64,000 nucleotides of DNA from RPQJ01 sp963726665 (lineage in GTDB: Bacteria; Pseudomonadota; Gammaproteobacteria; Steroidobacterales; Steroidobacteraceae), in assembly GCA_963726665.1 (NCBI GenBank), contig CAVSDW010000011.1:62001-126000 (forward strand). The letters are read 5' to 3'. Shown piece by piece: positions 26,734 to 35,751 of the stretch. A program made the position numbers and the translations under genes. Within the stretch, counting starts at the first letter, position 1; every line of letters begins with the position of its first letter. The notes beneath the pieces were generated by a model. It worked only from the letters and a program-made list of their open reading frames with translations, made no database searches and was not told the origin of the DNA.

Positions 26734-26995
26734 CTCTACTCCGAATAGCAGGCTCGAGCCTCGTTCACGAGGCGATCTCAGCGGGCGAACACGGGAGGCT
26801 GAGCGTGGGGGCCTCGATGCGGCTGGTCAAGCCTCGATTTTCGGCCACGACGGTCTTTCCACCGCAACAGCCGGGGAGCGGAGGTTTGCGGGCCGCCGGA
26901 GGTCTAAGATTGGCGGCGAGTCGCGGGCGGGGCGCGCTCGGTGGCGCCCGCCCATCCGTGTTCTACAAACTACGGTCAGAAAAGGAATCCACCCG

Positions 26996-27487
26996 ATGCC
27001 AAAGTTCGACCGCCATAGACTTGTGTTCGGTCTGTACCTGTTGGTGCTGATCGCGGCCGCCGTTCTCATTACTGGGCACTTCAAACTACCGGCGTGGCCT
27101 GCCTTCATGGCCATGGTCTTCTTCTTTGTCGAGGACATGGACAGCGGCAAGGTGCCGCAGATTCTGGTGGGTGGCGTCTTCGGCATCGCCTGCATCCTGC
27201 TGGCTGCCCCGATCATCGATGCGCTGGCTCCGCTCATCGGCGTTGAGTACGCGACGCTGGCCTACATTCTCGGCATCGTGTACGCGATCGTGGCATTCGG
27301 TGCAATGTTGCCGCTGCTCTTCAATAACTTCGCCTTCATGTACCTGACGGTGACCGGGGTTGCCGTGCAGGCGCCGGATCCGAATCCCTACCTGTGGATG
27401 GCCATCACTGGAATAGGGGGCGCGTTGCTGATCGCCGGCGTAGTCGGCATCGACAAGCTGATTTCCCCGCCCGCCATCATCGACTAG
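26996..27487 (+). CDS. Polytopic membrane protein of unknown function
   Basis: 163 aa with four to five transmembrane helices, starting VFGLYLLVLIAAAVLITGHF and ending in ITGIGGALLIAGVVGIDKLI. A conserved-looking FFFVEDMDSGKVPQ loop lies after helix 2. AAAAGGA precedes ATG 26996. Family not recognised. Confidence 0.65.
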   Translation: MPKFDRHRLVFGLYLLVLIAAAVLITGHFKLPAWPAFMAMVFFFVEDMDSGKVPQILVGGVFGIACILLAAPIIDALAPLIGVEYATLAYILGIVYAIVAFGAMLPLLFNNFAFMYLTVTGVAVQAPDPNPYLWMAITGIGGALLIAGVVGIDKLISPPAIID

Positions 27488-27520
27488 GCAGGATTTCAGG
27501 CCGCCTCGAACGGTGAGCAA

Positions 27521-28353
27521 GTGAACGACGGACTTCCGAACCTGCAGACGCCTGCGGCGGTGACATTCCGGTGGGTCAACCGGGTGCTACGCGGGTACTT
27601 CACGCCGGAGTACATGCATCTGGATCGAACCAATGCGAAACGACCGACGTTGTTTGTCGGCAATCATTCGGTCTACGGTGTGCTGGACGTCATGTTGTTC
27701 GCAGACGGCCTGTACCGGGAACGCGGCATCTCACTGCGAATGCTCGCAGACCGGAATCACTTCAAGGTGCCGATGTGGCGGGATTCGTGGTGCAGACGGG
27801 CGCGGTCCTCGGCAGCCCGGCGAATTGTGCGGCGTTGATGCGCCGCGGTGAACACATCCTGGTCTTTCCGGGCGGTGCGCGTGAGGTGTTCAAGCACAAG
27901 GGCGAGGCGTACGGACTGATCTGGAAGGAGCGCATGGGGTTCGTCCGGCTTGCGATAGAGCACGGCTACACGATCACACCCTACGCGACGGTCGGCGCTG
28001 AAGAGGCCTTCGACGTGCTGCTGGACTCGGGCGACTATATGAACACGCTGCTGGGGCGTGTCCTCAAGGACACTGGCATCGCGGATCGGTACCTGCGTCA
28101 TGGCGAGGAGTTTCCGCCGCTCGTGCGGGGCCTCGGGCTAACGATGATTCCTCGACCGGAGAAATTGTATTTCTCGATTGGCAGGCCCATCGACACGGCG
28201 CGCTACCAGGGCCAGTCGAAAGATCGAGCGGTGTTACAGCGGGTGAGGGGACGGGTGGGGCGGTCGCTGAAGCAGCTCATCGCGGAGCTGCGCGAGCGGC
28301 GGTCCCGAGATGCCGATCCGGGCAGGCTGCGGCTTCTCCTCAATCGGCTGTGA
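27521..28353 (+). CDS. LPLAT-superfamily acyltransferase (single-base frameshift)
   Basis: Glycerolipid acyltransferase-like, about 278 aa. The frame breaks at 27784-27785, where one T appears missing; corrected reading HFKVPMWRDFVVQTGAVLGS. The acceptor-site region is FVGNHSVYGVLDVMLFADG, with His and Asp spaced seven apart rather than the classic HX4D. The second block is ILVFPGGAREVFKHKGEAYG, where GGARE takes the place of the FPEGTR motif, as in MGAT/DGAT2-like members. GTG start at 27521. Confidence 0.75.
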
Positions 28354-28397
28354 CGGCCGGGCGCCGGAAAGTCAGGACAATGGACGGAGAGAATTCG

Positions 28398-28868
28398 ATG
28401 ATAGAGATCGCCGGAGTTGCACACGTGCAGTTGACGGTGAACGACCTGAAGCGCGCGATGCCGTTCTATGAAAGGGTGCTCGGTTTCCTCGGCATGCGGC
28501 CAGTGGTCAGGGGACCGAAGGGGCTCTACATGATTGGCGGCAAGACGGCCGTGTTGATCACACGCTCGTCGGAGGAGAACCGGGAGACCCGCTTCGACCA
28601 GCGGCGTATCGGGCTTCATCACCTGTGCTTGCGTGCGCGCTCGCGGGAGGACATCGACCTGCTGCATGAGTTCCTCCTGCAGGAGCACGTGCGGGTCGTG
28701 CACGCACCGGAGGAGGGGCCGTGGGCGCCGGGCTATTACTCTGTGCTGTTCGAGGATCCAGAAGGTATCAGGCTCGAAGTGAATTTCGTGCCGGGCAAGG
28801 GACTGTTCGAGGACGTGTCGAAGCTGCCGCTCACGGAGTTTCCGGGATACCAGCACTATCCCGAGTGA
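28398..28868 (+). CDS. VOC-family (glyoxalase-fold) protein
   Basis: 156 aa. Paired beta-alpha-beta-beta-beta modules with metal-ligand positions: AHVQLTVNDLKRAMPFYERV (His), then GLHHLCLRARS (His) and EDPEGIRLEVNFVPG (Glu). The ATG at 28398 follows GGAGAG at good spacing; ATG 28380 is an alternative. Substrate unknown; possibly dioxygenase, isomerase or resistance enzyme. Confidence 0.8.
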   Translation: MIEIAGVAHVQLTVNDLKRAMPFYERVLGFLGMRPVVRGPKGLYMIGGKTAVLITRSSEENRETRFDQRRIGLHHLCLRARSREDIDLLHEFLLQEHVRVVHAPEEGPWAPGYYSVLFEDPEGIRLEVNFVPGKGLFEDVSKLPLTEFPGYQHYPE

Positions 28869-28948
28869 GTCGGAAGAGGTCTGCCATTTATGGGGCGCGG
28901 GTAGCAGGCTCGCGTGCGCATGACGTGGTCGTTAAGGGGAGATTTCTC

Positions 28949-29398
28949 ATGGCTGATGCAGAGCGAATCGCGCTACTGGGCTCGGGCGTCTATTTCCTGA
29001 TCGGCCTGCTTACCGGCGTCTGGAAGTACCGCGGAATCATGAGTTCGCCAGAGGGACATGCGCATCCATACGTCGATATCCTGCATCGGGCGGCCCTGAT
29101 GTATGCGTTCGCGAGCCTGGTGGTCTGGAAGTTCGCGGAGCTGAGCCCGCTCGGCGGCGGCCTCGAACTCGCGGCGGTCGTCGCCATCGAGGGGTACTTC
29201 GGTTTCGCGATCGGTACCTACCTAGTGCACGCGCTTCTGAAGGACACGGACAACCAGCTGCGCGCTCCATTTCGGCTCGGGGCGGCCACGCTTCCGCGAC
29301 CCATGGTGCAGGCGTTCATGTGGTCGCTCATTGCGGCCGAAGTGGGTGGCTTCGTGTTGCTGTTCTACGGCGCGGGCATCGGGCTGTCGTTCTGGTGA
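28949..29398 (+). CDS. Small membrane protein of unknown function
   Basis: 149 aa, four membrane helices (LLGSGVYFLIGLLTGVWKY; MYAFASLVVWKFAEL; VVAIEGYFGFAIGTYLVH; AAEVGGFVLLFYGAGIGL). Histidines in HAHPYVDILHRAALM lie between helices 1 and 2. AGGGGAG precedes ATG 28949. Family not recognised. Confidence 0.68.
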   Translation: MADAERIALLGSGVYFLIGLLTGVWKYRGIMSSPEGHAHPYVDILHRAALMYAFASLVVWKFAELSPLGGGLELAAVVAIEGYFGFAIGTYLVHALLKDTDNQLRAPFRLGAATLPRPMVQAFMWSLIAAEVGGFVLLFYGAGIGLSFW

Positions 29399-29475
29399 GG
29401 CTGTCGCGGCGGCAAAGTCGCGTGGGCGGGCGAGGGAGCGGGAAACAGCTCAAGCCGGCATAATTCCCGGCAGCC

Positions 29476-30063
29476 ATGTCCAGTCCAGCCTCCAGGTGCC
29501 AGGTCGTCGGTGTGCAGGTTGGCACGGCCCAGCCGCTGCAGGTGAGCGACGAGCGATGGGAGATGAGCGGCATCCGCAAGCACGGCATCGCGGGCCGGGT
29601 GGCGGTGCGTTCGCTCGGTCTCGTGGGTGACGAGCAGGCCGACCTGACCGTGCACGGCGGGCTGTCGAAAGCCGTCTATGCGTATCCTCTCGAGCACTAC
29701 GAGTTCTGGCGCGCGGAACAGCGGGCCCTTGGCCTCTCGGGCGTGCTCCCGTACGGGAGCCTCGGCGAGAACCTGACGGTCACGGGTCTGCTGGAGGAGT
29801 CGCTGTACGTCGGGGATACGCTCCATTTCCCGGACTGCGTCCTGCGAGTGACTCAACCGCGGGCGCCCTGCCACAAGTTCATCGCCGTGATGCGGGACCC
29901 CAAGGCGGCCGTGAAGATGATGCAAAGCCGGTTCAGCGGTTTCTATCTGGCGGTAGAAACGCCAGGCAGCCTTTCCGCCGGAGAAGTCTTCGAGGTCCGC
30001 CCAGGGGCGCGCCAGACGCCGCTCATGACATTGTTCATGGCGGGAAGGTCGAGGACTCGCTGA
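29476..30063 (+). CDS. MOSC domain protein (YiiM-like)
   Basis: 195 aa. MOSC motifs: SGIRKHGIAGRVAVRSLGLV, GDEQADLTVHGGLSKAVYAY, YGSLGENLTVTGLLEESLYV and QPRAPCHKF, whose cysteine is the proposed sulfur or Moco ligand. YiiM-type members detoxify N-hydroxylated bases using molybdenum cofactor; that role here is by family analogy. Confidence 0.85.
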   Translation: MSSPASRCQVVGVQVGTAQPLQVSDERWEMSGIRKHGIAGRVAVRSLGLVGDEQADLTVHGGLSKAVYAYPLEHYEFWRAEQRALGLSGVLPYGSLGENLTVTGLLEESLYVGDTLHFPDCVLRVTQPRAPCHKFIAVMRDPKAAVKMMQSRFSGFYLAVETPGSLSAGEVFEVRPGARQTPLMTLFMAGRSRTR

Positions 30064-31491
30064 GAAGCAGGGGCGGCCAGGGCTCGGCCGGGAAAACCCT
30101 TATGGACTGGATGGCTGCCTGGCGCGATGCTGCGCCGCAATAGAGTTCTCCCCCTGATTCGGCCCTCCTCGTGAGGGCCGTTTTTTTGGGCTGTCGCGGG
30201 CGGAGGCGGCTAGGTCCGATCAGCTGCAGATCGTCGACCGTCAACAGGCGGATCTGGTGGCTGAAGAGCATGTCCTCGGTTTCGGGAGTGAGCCTCAGCA
30301 GCATGAGTTCCAGCGGCCGACCGGCTGCGCGGTCGTCGCGGGCTCGCTGCATGAGTGATGCGACCGAATCCACCGGCCGTGCGTCGGCAGTCAGGAGCAG
30401 GTCGTAGATCAGCAGGCCGGACGATTCGGCGTCGGAGCCTGGGCTCACGTAGTGGACCATCAGCGCAGGCGCGCCCGCGATCAGGCCGCTGGTCAGCGTC
30501 TCGGCCTCCGCAAAGAGCGCTCCCGAGATCCATGCGCCCCTGCGTTCGGTGAGGTGCGCGGCAGGCGGCCAGCGCCCGTGCACGTCGACCTGCTGGCCGT
30601 CACGAAGCACACGCAGCGTCACGTCATCCAGGTGCCCGCGCAGTGCGTCGACGAGGTCGGTCTCGGTGGGAATCTCGCGAACCGGTGAGGCGAGGGCGAC
30701 GACCCGGTCACCCACGCGCAGGTCGAGCGTGCCGGGTGGCAGGCGCGAGCGGGCGACGACCATCACCTGCTCGTCGTTATCGTCGATCGCGAAATCCACC
30801 AGGCGGTCTGGCGGCGAGGGATCGCGGCCGCTCTTCAACAGGTCGATGATCGTGCAGGCGTAGGGGATCGGCACCGCGAAGCTCAGTCCCTCGACGGCTT
30901 CCTGCTTGATCTTGGCGGCGTTGATGCCGACCACCTCGCCGGTCTCGAGGCTGATGAGCGGGCCGCCGGAGTTGCCCTCGTTGATCGGCGCGTCGGTCTG
31001 CAGCATGTTGGGCCGAGACGCGTCGTGACGGCGGAGGTGATGCCGCGCGTGCCGGTGAAGCGGAATCCCCAAGGGTGACCGAAGGCGCCGACCGGGTGAC
31101 CGACCGGCGGGATTGCGCGGCAGTCGAGCGTGGGCGCGCTCGTCTTGGCCGGCAGGCTACGCGGGTCATAGGCGAGCACCGCGAGATCGAGGTAGGGATC
31201 GACGTACACGCGTCGCGCAGGCACCGCGCGGCCGTCCTTGAAGGCGATCGCAATCTTCCCGTACGAGTGTCCGGCCACGTGCGCATTGGTGAGGATCCAG
31301 CCGCGCGACGGGTCGACCAGCAGGCCGGCGCCGATCCAGGACCCCTGTTCGTCCTCGACGAACGGCTGGCTCACGGAGTTGCGGACCTCCACGGTCCAGC
31401 CGATGGCTGCCCGAAACGCGTCCTCGCCCTCGTTTGCGGCGCGGGACGTGGCGGCAAGAAGCAACAGCATGCAGGGCAGGAGTCGGCGCAT
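30035..31491 (-). CDS. Trypsin-like serine protease with C-terminal PDZ-like region (frameshift; 3' end uncertain)
   Basis: Periplasmic HtrA/DegP-like protease: signal peptide MRRLLPCMLLLLAATSRA, catalytic His in ILTNAHVAGHSYG, Asp in DPYLDLAVLAYD, Ser in INEGNSGGPLISLE. The frame changes between about 31015 and 31030, between His/Asp and Ser parts. Downstream, residues such as IAGAPALMVHYVSPGSDAES look like a PDZ-type module. The open frame then runs through the terminator hairpin into the MOSC gene, so the true stop is probably near 30190-30210 and was lost through another indel. Confidence 0.7.
30146..30187 (+). terminator. Intrinsic terminator with repeated C-rich leader, second copy
   Basis: TTCTCCCCCTGATT (30146-30159) precedes the stem CGGCCCTC...GAGGGCCG with seven Ts after it. 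The leader and left arm match 14823-14847 apart from one inserted base. It sits between the convergent MOSC and protease genes. Confidence 0.8.
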
Positions 31492-31772
31492 CGGGAGGAT
31501 CTGGAAGCGGGGGAGTGGGGACTTGCGGCGCCGGGAGAGGCGCGGCTCACAGTGTAAGAGAAGACGCGGTGCGGTGGGTGCGGTGCGGAACAAGAGGAGG
31601 GGACGGTGCGTTCGCTGTCCCGGCGCACCGGCCGAGAATCGTGGATCCGGTCCCGGCGGGGCGCTCCTACAGACTCATTTGCATCGATTGCAGCAAGTAC
31701 GGATGCATGGAGTTGCGCATTGGACAAATAGTGGTCAGGCAGGGCGACTTGCCGGGACAAGAGGATGTGTCC

Positions 31773-33188
31773 ATGCGTTTCCGGGATGGCTTCGCGGAGG
31801 CGATTGCGGTCGGGCTATTGACGGCGGGCGCCGTGGGGGTCGGGCTGTCGGTTGGCGGTAACGCCTACGCGGCAGAGTACGCACTCGACCAAAAATCCGT
31901 CAGCCGTGGCCAGACAACGGCGGTGCTGATTCGCTTCGAGGCCATCTTCAACGGGCAGTCGCGTAAGGTCGACGGGACTCTGTTTCAGCCGATGCCGTAC
32001 CTCGCCAACATGGACCGGGGCGAGGCGCCGGTCCGGGTGCCCCTGACCACGTCTTACCGCGTAAAGGGTGCCGGTGACGGGTGGGTTGCGTGGGGCCTGC
32101 AGCCAGGCACGTATTTCCTGCTGGTCCTGGCAACCGGCTGGCCCGGCTCGCCGCCCTCGTCCTTTTACGATCCCGTGCGAAACACCTATCGCCTCGTCAC
32201 TCGCGACGGTGGTGCGGCGGGCTCAGCCGAGCTGCCGGGATTCTGGTTCGTGGTGCCGCCGGACACATCGGCACTGTACCTGGGCACCGTGACGATGGAC
32301 TGCCGCGGCAAGGAAAACTATTTCATCGTCAACGCCGACCATTGCAACGACCTGGTCGTGAGGCAGGAGCCGGAGCGTGCCGACGCGCTCGCGGCCGCGC
32401 TGCTGCGCGGCGTCACCAAGGCAGTGCCGGCAGAGCTCACCCGCTACGGGACCCGCCGCGCGATGCCGCAGTTCGCGTCCGAGCACGCGACGATCGACCT
32501 CGAGGTCAAGGTTGCCGGTGGCCTTTCGAGTGCGGAGTACGCGGCGCATGGTGGATTGCCGCTTGTGATGGCCATCGGCCCCAACCCAAGTGGCGTGGTC
32601 ACGTTCGATCTGCTTTCGCTCATCCTGCAACAGGCCTCGATGGCCAAGGCGCGGTCCGACGCGGCGAAGGCCGCCGCGGCTGCGCAGCCCTGCATGGATG
32701 CACTGTCCGCGCGACTCGGCACGTTTGATCTCGGCGCGAGCGTGAGCGCAGCCTTCGGCCGCAGCCTGGGCGAGCACCTGCATCCGGCCAGCGGCACGAA
32801 CGCGCCAGCTGTCCCTGCGGCGAACGAGGGTTCGACCGGTACCGCTGCATCCGAAGTGCTGAGCGCATCCATCGAGCGGGTCCACCTGCGTGAATGTCGC
32901 GAGCACGAGACACTGTGCGTCGAGATCGCCATGCGGCTGCGGCTCAGCGACCGCGCCACGGGCACGGTTCTGCTGGACGAGCGTCTCGCCTATGCGGGCC
33001 CGTATCCACAGCAGGACCCGATGCCATTCGGTTCGCGCATATACGAACGCACGGTCGCGCCGTACTCCCTGTGCGCCGCGCTGGCGGACTGGTGCGGCTC
33101 CGACGGGCCGCAGTTTCTCGTGACGGAGCTCGAGCGCGGCCTGCAGGCCATTGCGACGCAGTTCGCGCAAGACGTCGCCGCACCGTGA
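31773..33188 (+). CDS. Large secreted protein of unknown function
   Basis: 471 aa. A signal peptide (AIAVGLLTAGAVGVGLSVGG, then NAYAAEYA) is preceded by GAGG at good spacing to ATG 31773. The mature part contains LQPGTYFLLVLATGWPGSPP, DCRGKENYFIVNADHCNDLV, an Ala/Ser linker (SGTNAPAVPAANEGSTGTAA) and a later CREHETLCVEIAMRLRLSD segment with paired cysteines. No domain recognised; envelope or secreted location inferred. Confidence 0.65.
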   Translation: MRFRDGFAEAIAVGLLTAGAVGVGLSVGGNAYAAEYALDQKSVSRGQTTAVLIRFEAIFNGQSRKVDGTLFQPMPYLANMDRGEAPVRVPLTTSYRVKGAGDGWVAWGLQPGTYFLLVLATGWPGSPPSSFYDPVRNTYRLVTRDGGAAGSAELPGFWFVVPPDTSALYLGTVTMDCRGKENYFIVNADHCNDLVVRQEPERADALAAALLRGVTKAVPAELTRYGTRRAMPQFASEHATIDLEVKVAGGLSSAEYAAHGGLPLVMAIGPNPSGVVTFDLLSLILQQASMAKARSDAAKAAAAAQPCMDALSARLGTFDLGASVSAAFGRSLGEHLHPASGTNAPAVPAANEGSTGTAASEVLSASIERVHLRECREHETLCVEIAMRLRLSDRATGTVLLDERLAYAGPYPQQDPMPFGSRIYERTVAPYSLCAALADWCGSDGPQFLVTELERGLQAIATQFAQDVAAP

Positions 33189-33436
33189 CGGGTCCATGAA
33201 TACCCATCATCGACACCGCTGGCAGCCCCTGCGGAGATGCCGTCGCGCTGCGACGGCCGTTCGACCGTGCGGTCCAGGAAATGGATATTTCCGGTGCTGC
33301 TGCAATCGCTCGCAGCGCTGCTGGCCGGGAGTTTGGCATGGGAAACCCGGCTGTGGACCAGCGTGGCGGTCCCGTAACGGGTTGTCGGCGCGGAGTCGGT
33401 ACGCACAGAGCAGCTAGTGACAGGATTGGAGGAGTC

Positions 33437-34174
33437 ATGGCGACGAAGAAATCGGTTCGCAAGGCATCGCAAAGGACCAAGGCAACAGCGAAGGCGCGCC
33501 CCGCTACGAAGAGGTCGGCGAAGCGCGGTGTCAGGAAGGTGAAATCGGCGACCCGCCGGGCGCGCTCGCGCCCGGGCGCGAAGAAACGCGCACCGGCGAA
33601 AGCAAAGCGAGCGCTCCGCAAACTCAAGCGGGACGTCACGCGCGGGCTCGGCGATGTCAAATCCGAACTTCGCAAGGTCAAACGCAAGGTGTCGGATGCT
33701 TCGGGTGCCGCCGTTGCGGCTACACACAAAGCGGCGGTTCGCGCGGGCAAAACGGTGAGCAAGGTCAAGAAGTCCGCGGTCCGGGCTGCGCATGTTGCCG
33801 GGAATGCGCTGGCGGACGCAGCTGGAGAGGCGAAGCGAACTGGCAAGACGATCAGCATGACGGTGCTCGATCAGAACAAGGACGGCAAGGTTGATCAAAC
33901 CGACATCAAGATACTGACTGAGAAGGGTGTGCATGGGGTCAGCACGTTCGTCGACGAGCTGGCCGAGTCGGAGGGTGTGAGAAATGCTGCCAAGGCTGCC
34001 GCCGTCGGAGCACTCGTCGCTTTGCCTCTTCCCGTGATTGGTCCAGCGGGAGGTGCGGCCATCGGCGCGCTTGGGTCCGGCGTAGTGAGTGCAGTCAAGT
34101 CCCTGGCAGAGGCGGAAGCGCCACGAACGAAGAAGCGACGGTCCGGGAAGAGCCCGACCAAGAAGGGCGCGTGA
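33437..34174 (+). CDS. Histone H1-like Lys/Ala-rich protein with EF-hand and hydrophobic C-terminal segment
   Basis: 245 aa, TTGGAGGAG before ATG 33437. Residues 1-125 are Lys/Arg/Ala-rich, as in bacterial histone H1-like proteins (KKSVRKASQRTKATAKARPA). Near residue 140 is DQNKDGKVDQTDIKIL, a textbook calcium-loop pattern (DxNxDGxVDxxD). Residues 190-225 form a Gly/Ala-rich hydrophobic hairpin (PLPVIGPAGGAAIGALGSGV), and the tail is basic again. A DNA-binding function is inferred from composition only. Confidence 0.65.
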   Translation: MATKKSVRKASQRTKATAKARPATKRSAKRGVRKVKSATRRARSRPGAKKRAPAKAKRALRKLKRDVTRGLGDVKSELRKVKRKVSDASGAAVAATHKAAVRAGKTVSKVKKSAVRAAHVAGNALADAAGEAKRTGKTISMTVLDQNKDGKVDQTDIKILTEKGVHGVSTFVDELAESEGVRNAAKAAAVGALVALPLPVIGPAGGAAIGALGSGVVSAVKSLAEAEAPRTKKRRSGKSPTKKGA

Positions 34175-34276
34175 CCGATTGCGGCCCAGGTCACCCGTAT
34201 ATCTCGCGACAGTGTCGCGGGTTGGCAGCGGGCTGGATCGGGAGGGCGGACGCGGCTCAGTCCGCCAGACGCCCCT

Positions 34277-34429
34277 GCAGGTCGTCTGGAAATCTTCGCT
34301 CAGGAGAGTGCTTCAAGAATCATTGAGATCTGGGTTGGCGCCGTGCAATGGATCGAACAGGGAACCACGCACCGGCTGGTGAACGTCGGCGACCGACCCA
34401 TCGAAATCGACGACATCAAACTTAAATAG
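34277..34429 (+). pseudogene. Cupin-like C-terminal remnant
   Basis: An open stretch without start codon ends at TAG 34427-34429 and reads ESASRIIEIWVGAVQWIEQG, then TTHRLVNVGDRPIEIDDIKLK in two overlapping parts. The 'W-IE-G-T-HRL-NVGD-PIEI' pattern is typical of the last beta strands of small cupins. The N-terminal half is absent. Weak evidence, composition similar to surroundings. Confidence 0.35.
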
Positions 34430-34469
34430 ACGGTACTGCAGTCACGGGAAGTTGTCCGGAGATCGACGA

Positions 34470-34898
34470 ATGCGAAGGATCTTGGTGGCTATCGACGGCT
34501 CGGAGATCGCAATGCGGGCACTCGATTTTGCGGCTATGCAGGCGGCCCTGCGGCCGACGGCGCAGGTGCATGTGTTGATGGTGGAGGCGCCGGTGCATGT
34601 CTACGGCGAAGCCGCGGCCTACACCAGCCAGGACGTCATGCGGGCCAAGGCGGCTGAGGATTGCCGTGCAGTGCTGGATGCTGCCCGTGCGCGCGTTCAG
34701 GGCCAGATCCCGCAGCCGGAACTCGAGCTCCTGGAGGGTGATCCGTCGGCGACGATCGTTCAGCGCGCCGGGGAGCTCGGTTGCGAGTCGATCGTGATGG
34801 GCACACACGGGCGTGGGCGTTTAGGGCAGACGTTGCTAGGGTCGGTTGCGCAGCGAGTCGTGCACACGAGCCACATACCGGTCACGCTGGTGCGCTAG
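34470..34898 (+). CDS. Universal stress protein (UspA family)
   Basis: 142 aa, ATG 34470 with CCGGAGA upstream. It opens RRILVAIDGSEIAMRALDFA and has the ATP-binding signature GTHGRGRLGQTLLGSVAQRV (GxxGxGx9GS), then HIPVTLVR at the end. ATP-binding single-domain Usp, cytoplasmic, usually induced by stress. Confidence 0.92.
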   Translation: MRRILVAIDGSEIAMRALDFAAMQAALRPTAQVHVLMVEAPVHVYGEAAAYTSQDVMRAKAAEDCRAVLDAARARVQGQIPQPELELLEGDPSATIVQRAGELGCESIVMGTHGRGRLGQTLLGSVAQRVVHTSHIPVTLVR

Positions 34899-35258
34899 CG
34901 CGGCCGCGTCACGGTCGGTGGCACGGTTTTGCGTTGGGGGAGTCTGGGCGTTGCAGTGGCCTGAGGTGGACCCGGTTAGAGCGGAGGCCATCCATAATAT
35001 GACATAATATACATTATGCGTATCGCTGTAGCCTGGGCCAGGGCCGGGCCCAGATCGGCGTTCTCACCTTTGACCCTCCTGTCAGGCCCCTTTCACGCGG
35101 GACTCACCTGGCTTGCGGATCGACGTGCCTGGGATCACTCGTCGGGCGACGGTAGCCCGGAGACAGGCACTTGGTACGCCGAGACAATGGCCCGCGTGCG
35201 ATGCGGGGGTTACGCGTATGGTCGCGAGATCAGGCGCTTCAGATCGAGGGTGACGCTC
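34899..35258 (+). other. 360-bp gap with an AT-rich regulatory-looking island
   Basis: No convincing gene. An open frame from ATG 35016 exists but runs into the next gene's frame and its peptide looks non-coding. The notable content is the AT-rich cluster at 34993-35018, described separately; the rest is ordinary GC-rich sequence. Confidence 0.5.
34993..35018. promoter_or_regulatory. AT-rich tandem/palindromic operator-like site
   Basis: CATAATAT occurs twice with a 10-bp period (34993 and 35003). The second copy forms the inverted repeat CATAAT-ATAC-ATTATG (35003-35018). This is one helical turn apart and looks like a cooperative repressor site of the type seen before toxin-antitoxin or HTH-regulator genes. 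No cognate regulator is encoded next to it. Confidence 0.4.
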
Positions 35259-35654
35259 ATGAGATCTCTTATTGGCCCGATTGTAATTGTCGTGTTTCTG
35301 GCTGCACTGTGGGCATTGATCTCGCGAGGAAATCCAGGCGGCATTTCTGATGCGAAATATTCGGAATTCAAACAGCTTGCTCCGCCAAAGGTTCTCTATT
35401 CCTGCACCAGGAAGCCGACACGCGAATCACTTGTGCGGGGTCAGCAGGAGTGCATGCAGACCGGCCGCGCCGGATGCGAGGAGAAAGCCTACGAGTCGGG
35501 TGAGATGAAATCCGAAACTGACGTTGAATTCGTCGCGGGTCAGCGGACATCCGCCTACGACAACCTGCTGCAGAACGCCAGGCAGCAATGCGCCACGAAT
35601 CGAGGGGACATGGGGGGTGGCGAATTCAAGGTTCTTGAAGCGAGCAAGAATTAG
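35259..35654 (+). CDS. Small membrane-anchored hypothetical protein, lower GC
   Basis: 131 aa. An N-terminal helix (LIGPIVIVVFLAALWALI) is followed by a soluble part with four cysteines (VLYSCTRKPTRES; QQECMQTGRAGCEEKA; ARQQCATNRGD). Codon use is visibly richer in A/T than the neighbours, suggesting transfer. ATG 35259 chosen because translation begins at the membrane segment. Family not recognised. Confidence 0.55.
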   Translation: MRSLIGPIVIVVFLAALWALISRGNPGGISDAKYSEFKQLAPPKVLYSCTRKPTRESLVRGQQECMQTGRAGCEEKAYESGEMKSETDVEFVAGQRTSAYDNLLQNARQQCATNRGDMGGGEFKVLEASKN

Positions 35655-35751
35655 CGTCGGTCTCGCGTCAACGCCGGGCGCCTGAATGCGTTCTAAGGGT
35701 CAGGACACTTATTCGAACCCTTGGTCCCATTCACATCTGGAGGCGACGTCC

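Noticed and set aside
33189..33436. Possible gene between the exported protein and the H1-like protein
   Set aside because: Open frames here are short extensions of neighbours without start signals; the strong ribosome-binding site is at 33437.
35016..35258. N-terminal extension of the 35259 protein from ATG 35016
   Set aside because: The extension has no signal peptide or homology pattern, and the start would lie inside the AT-rich operator-like island.
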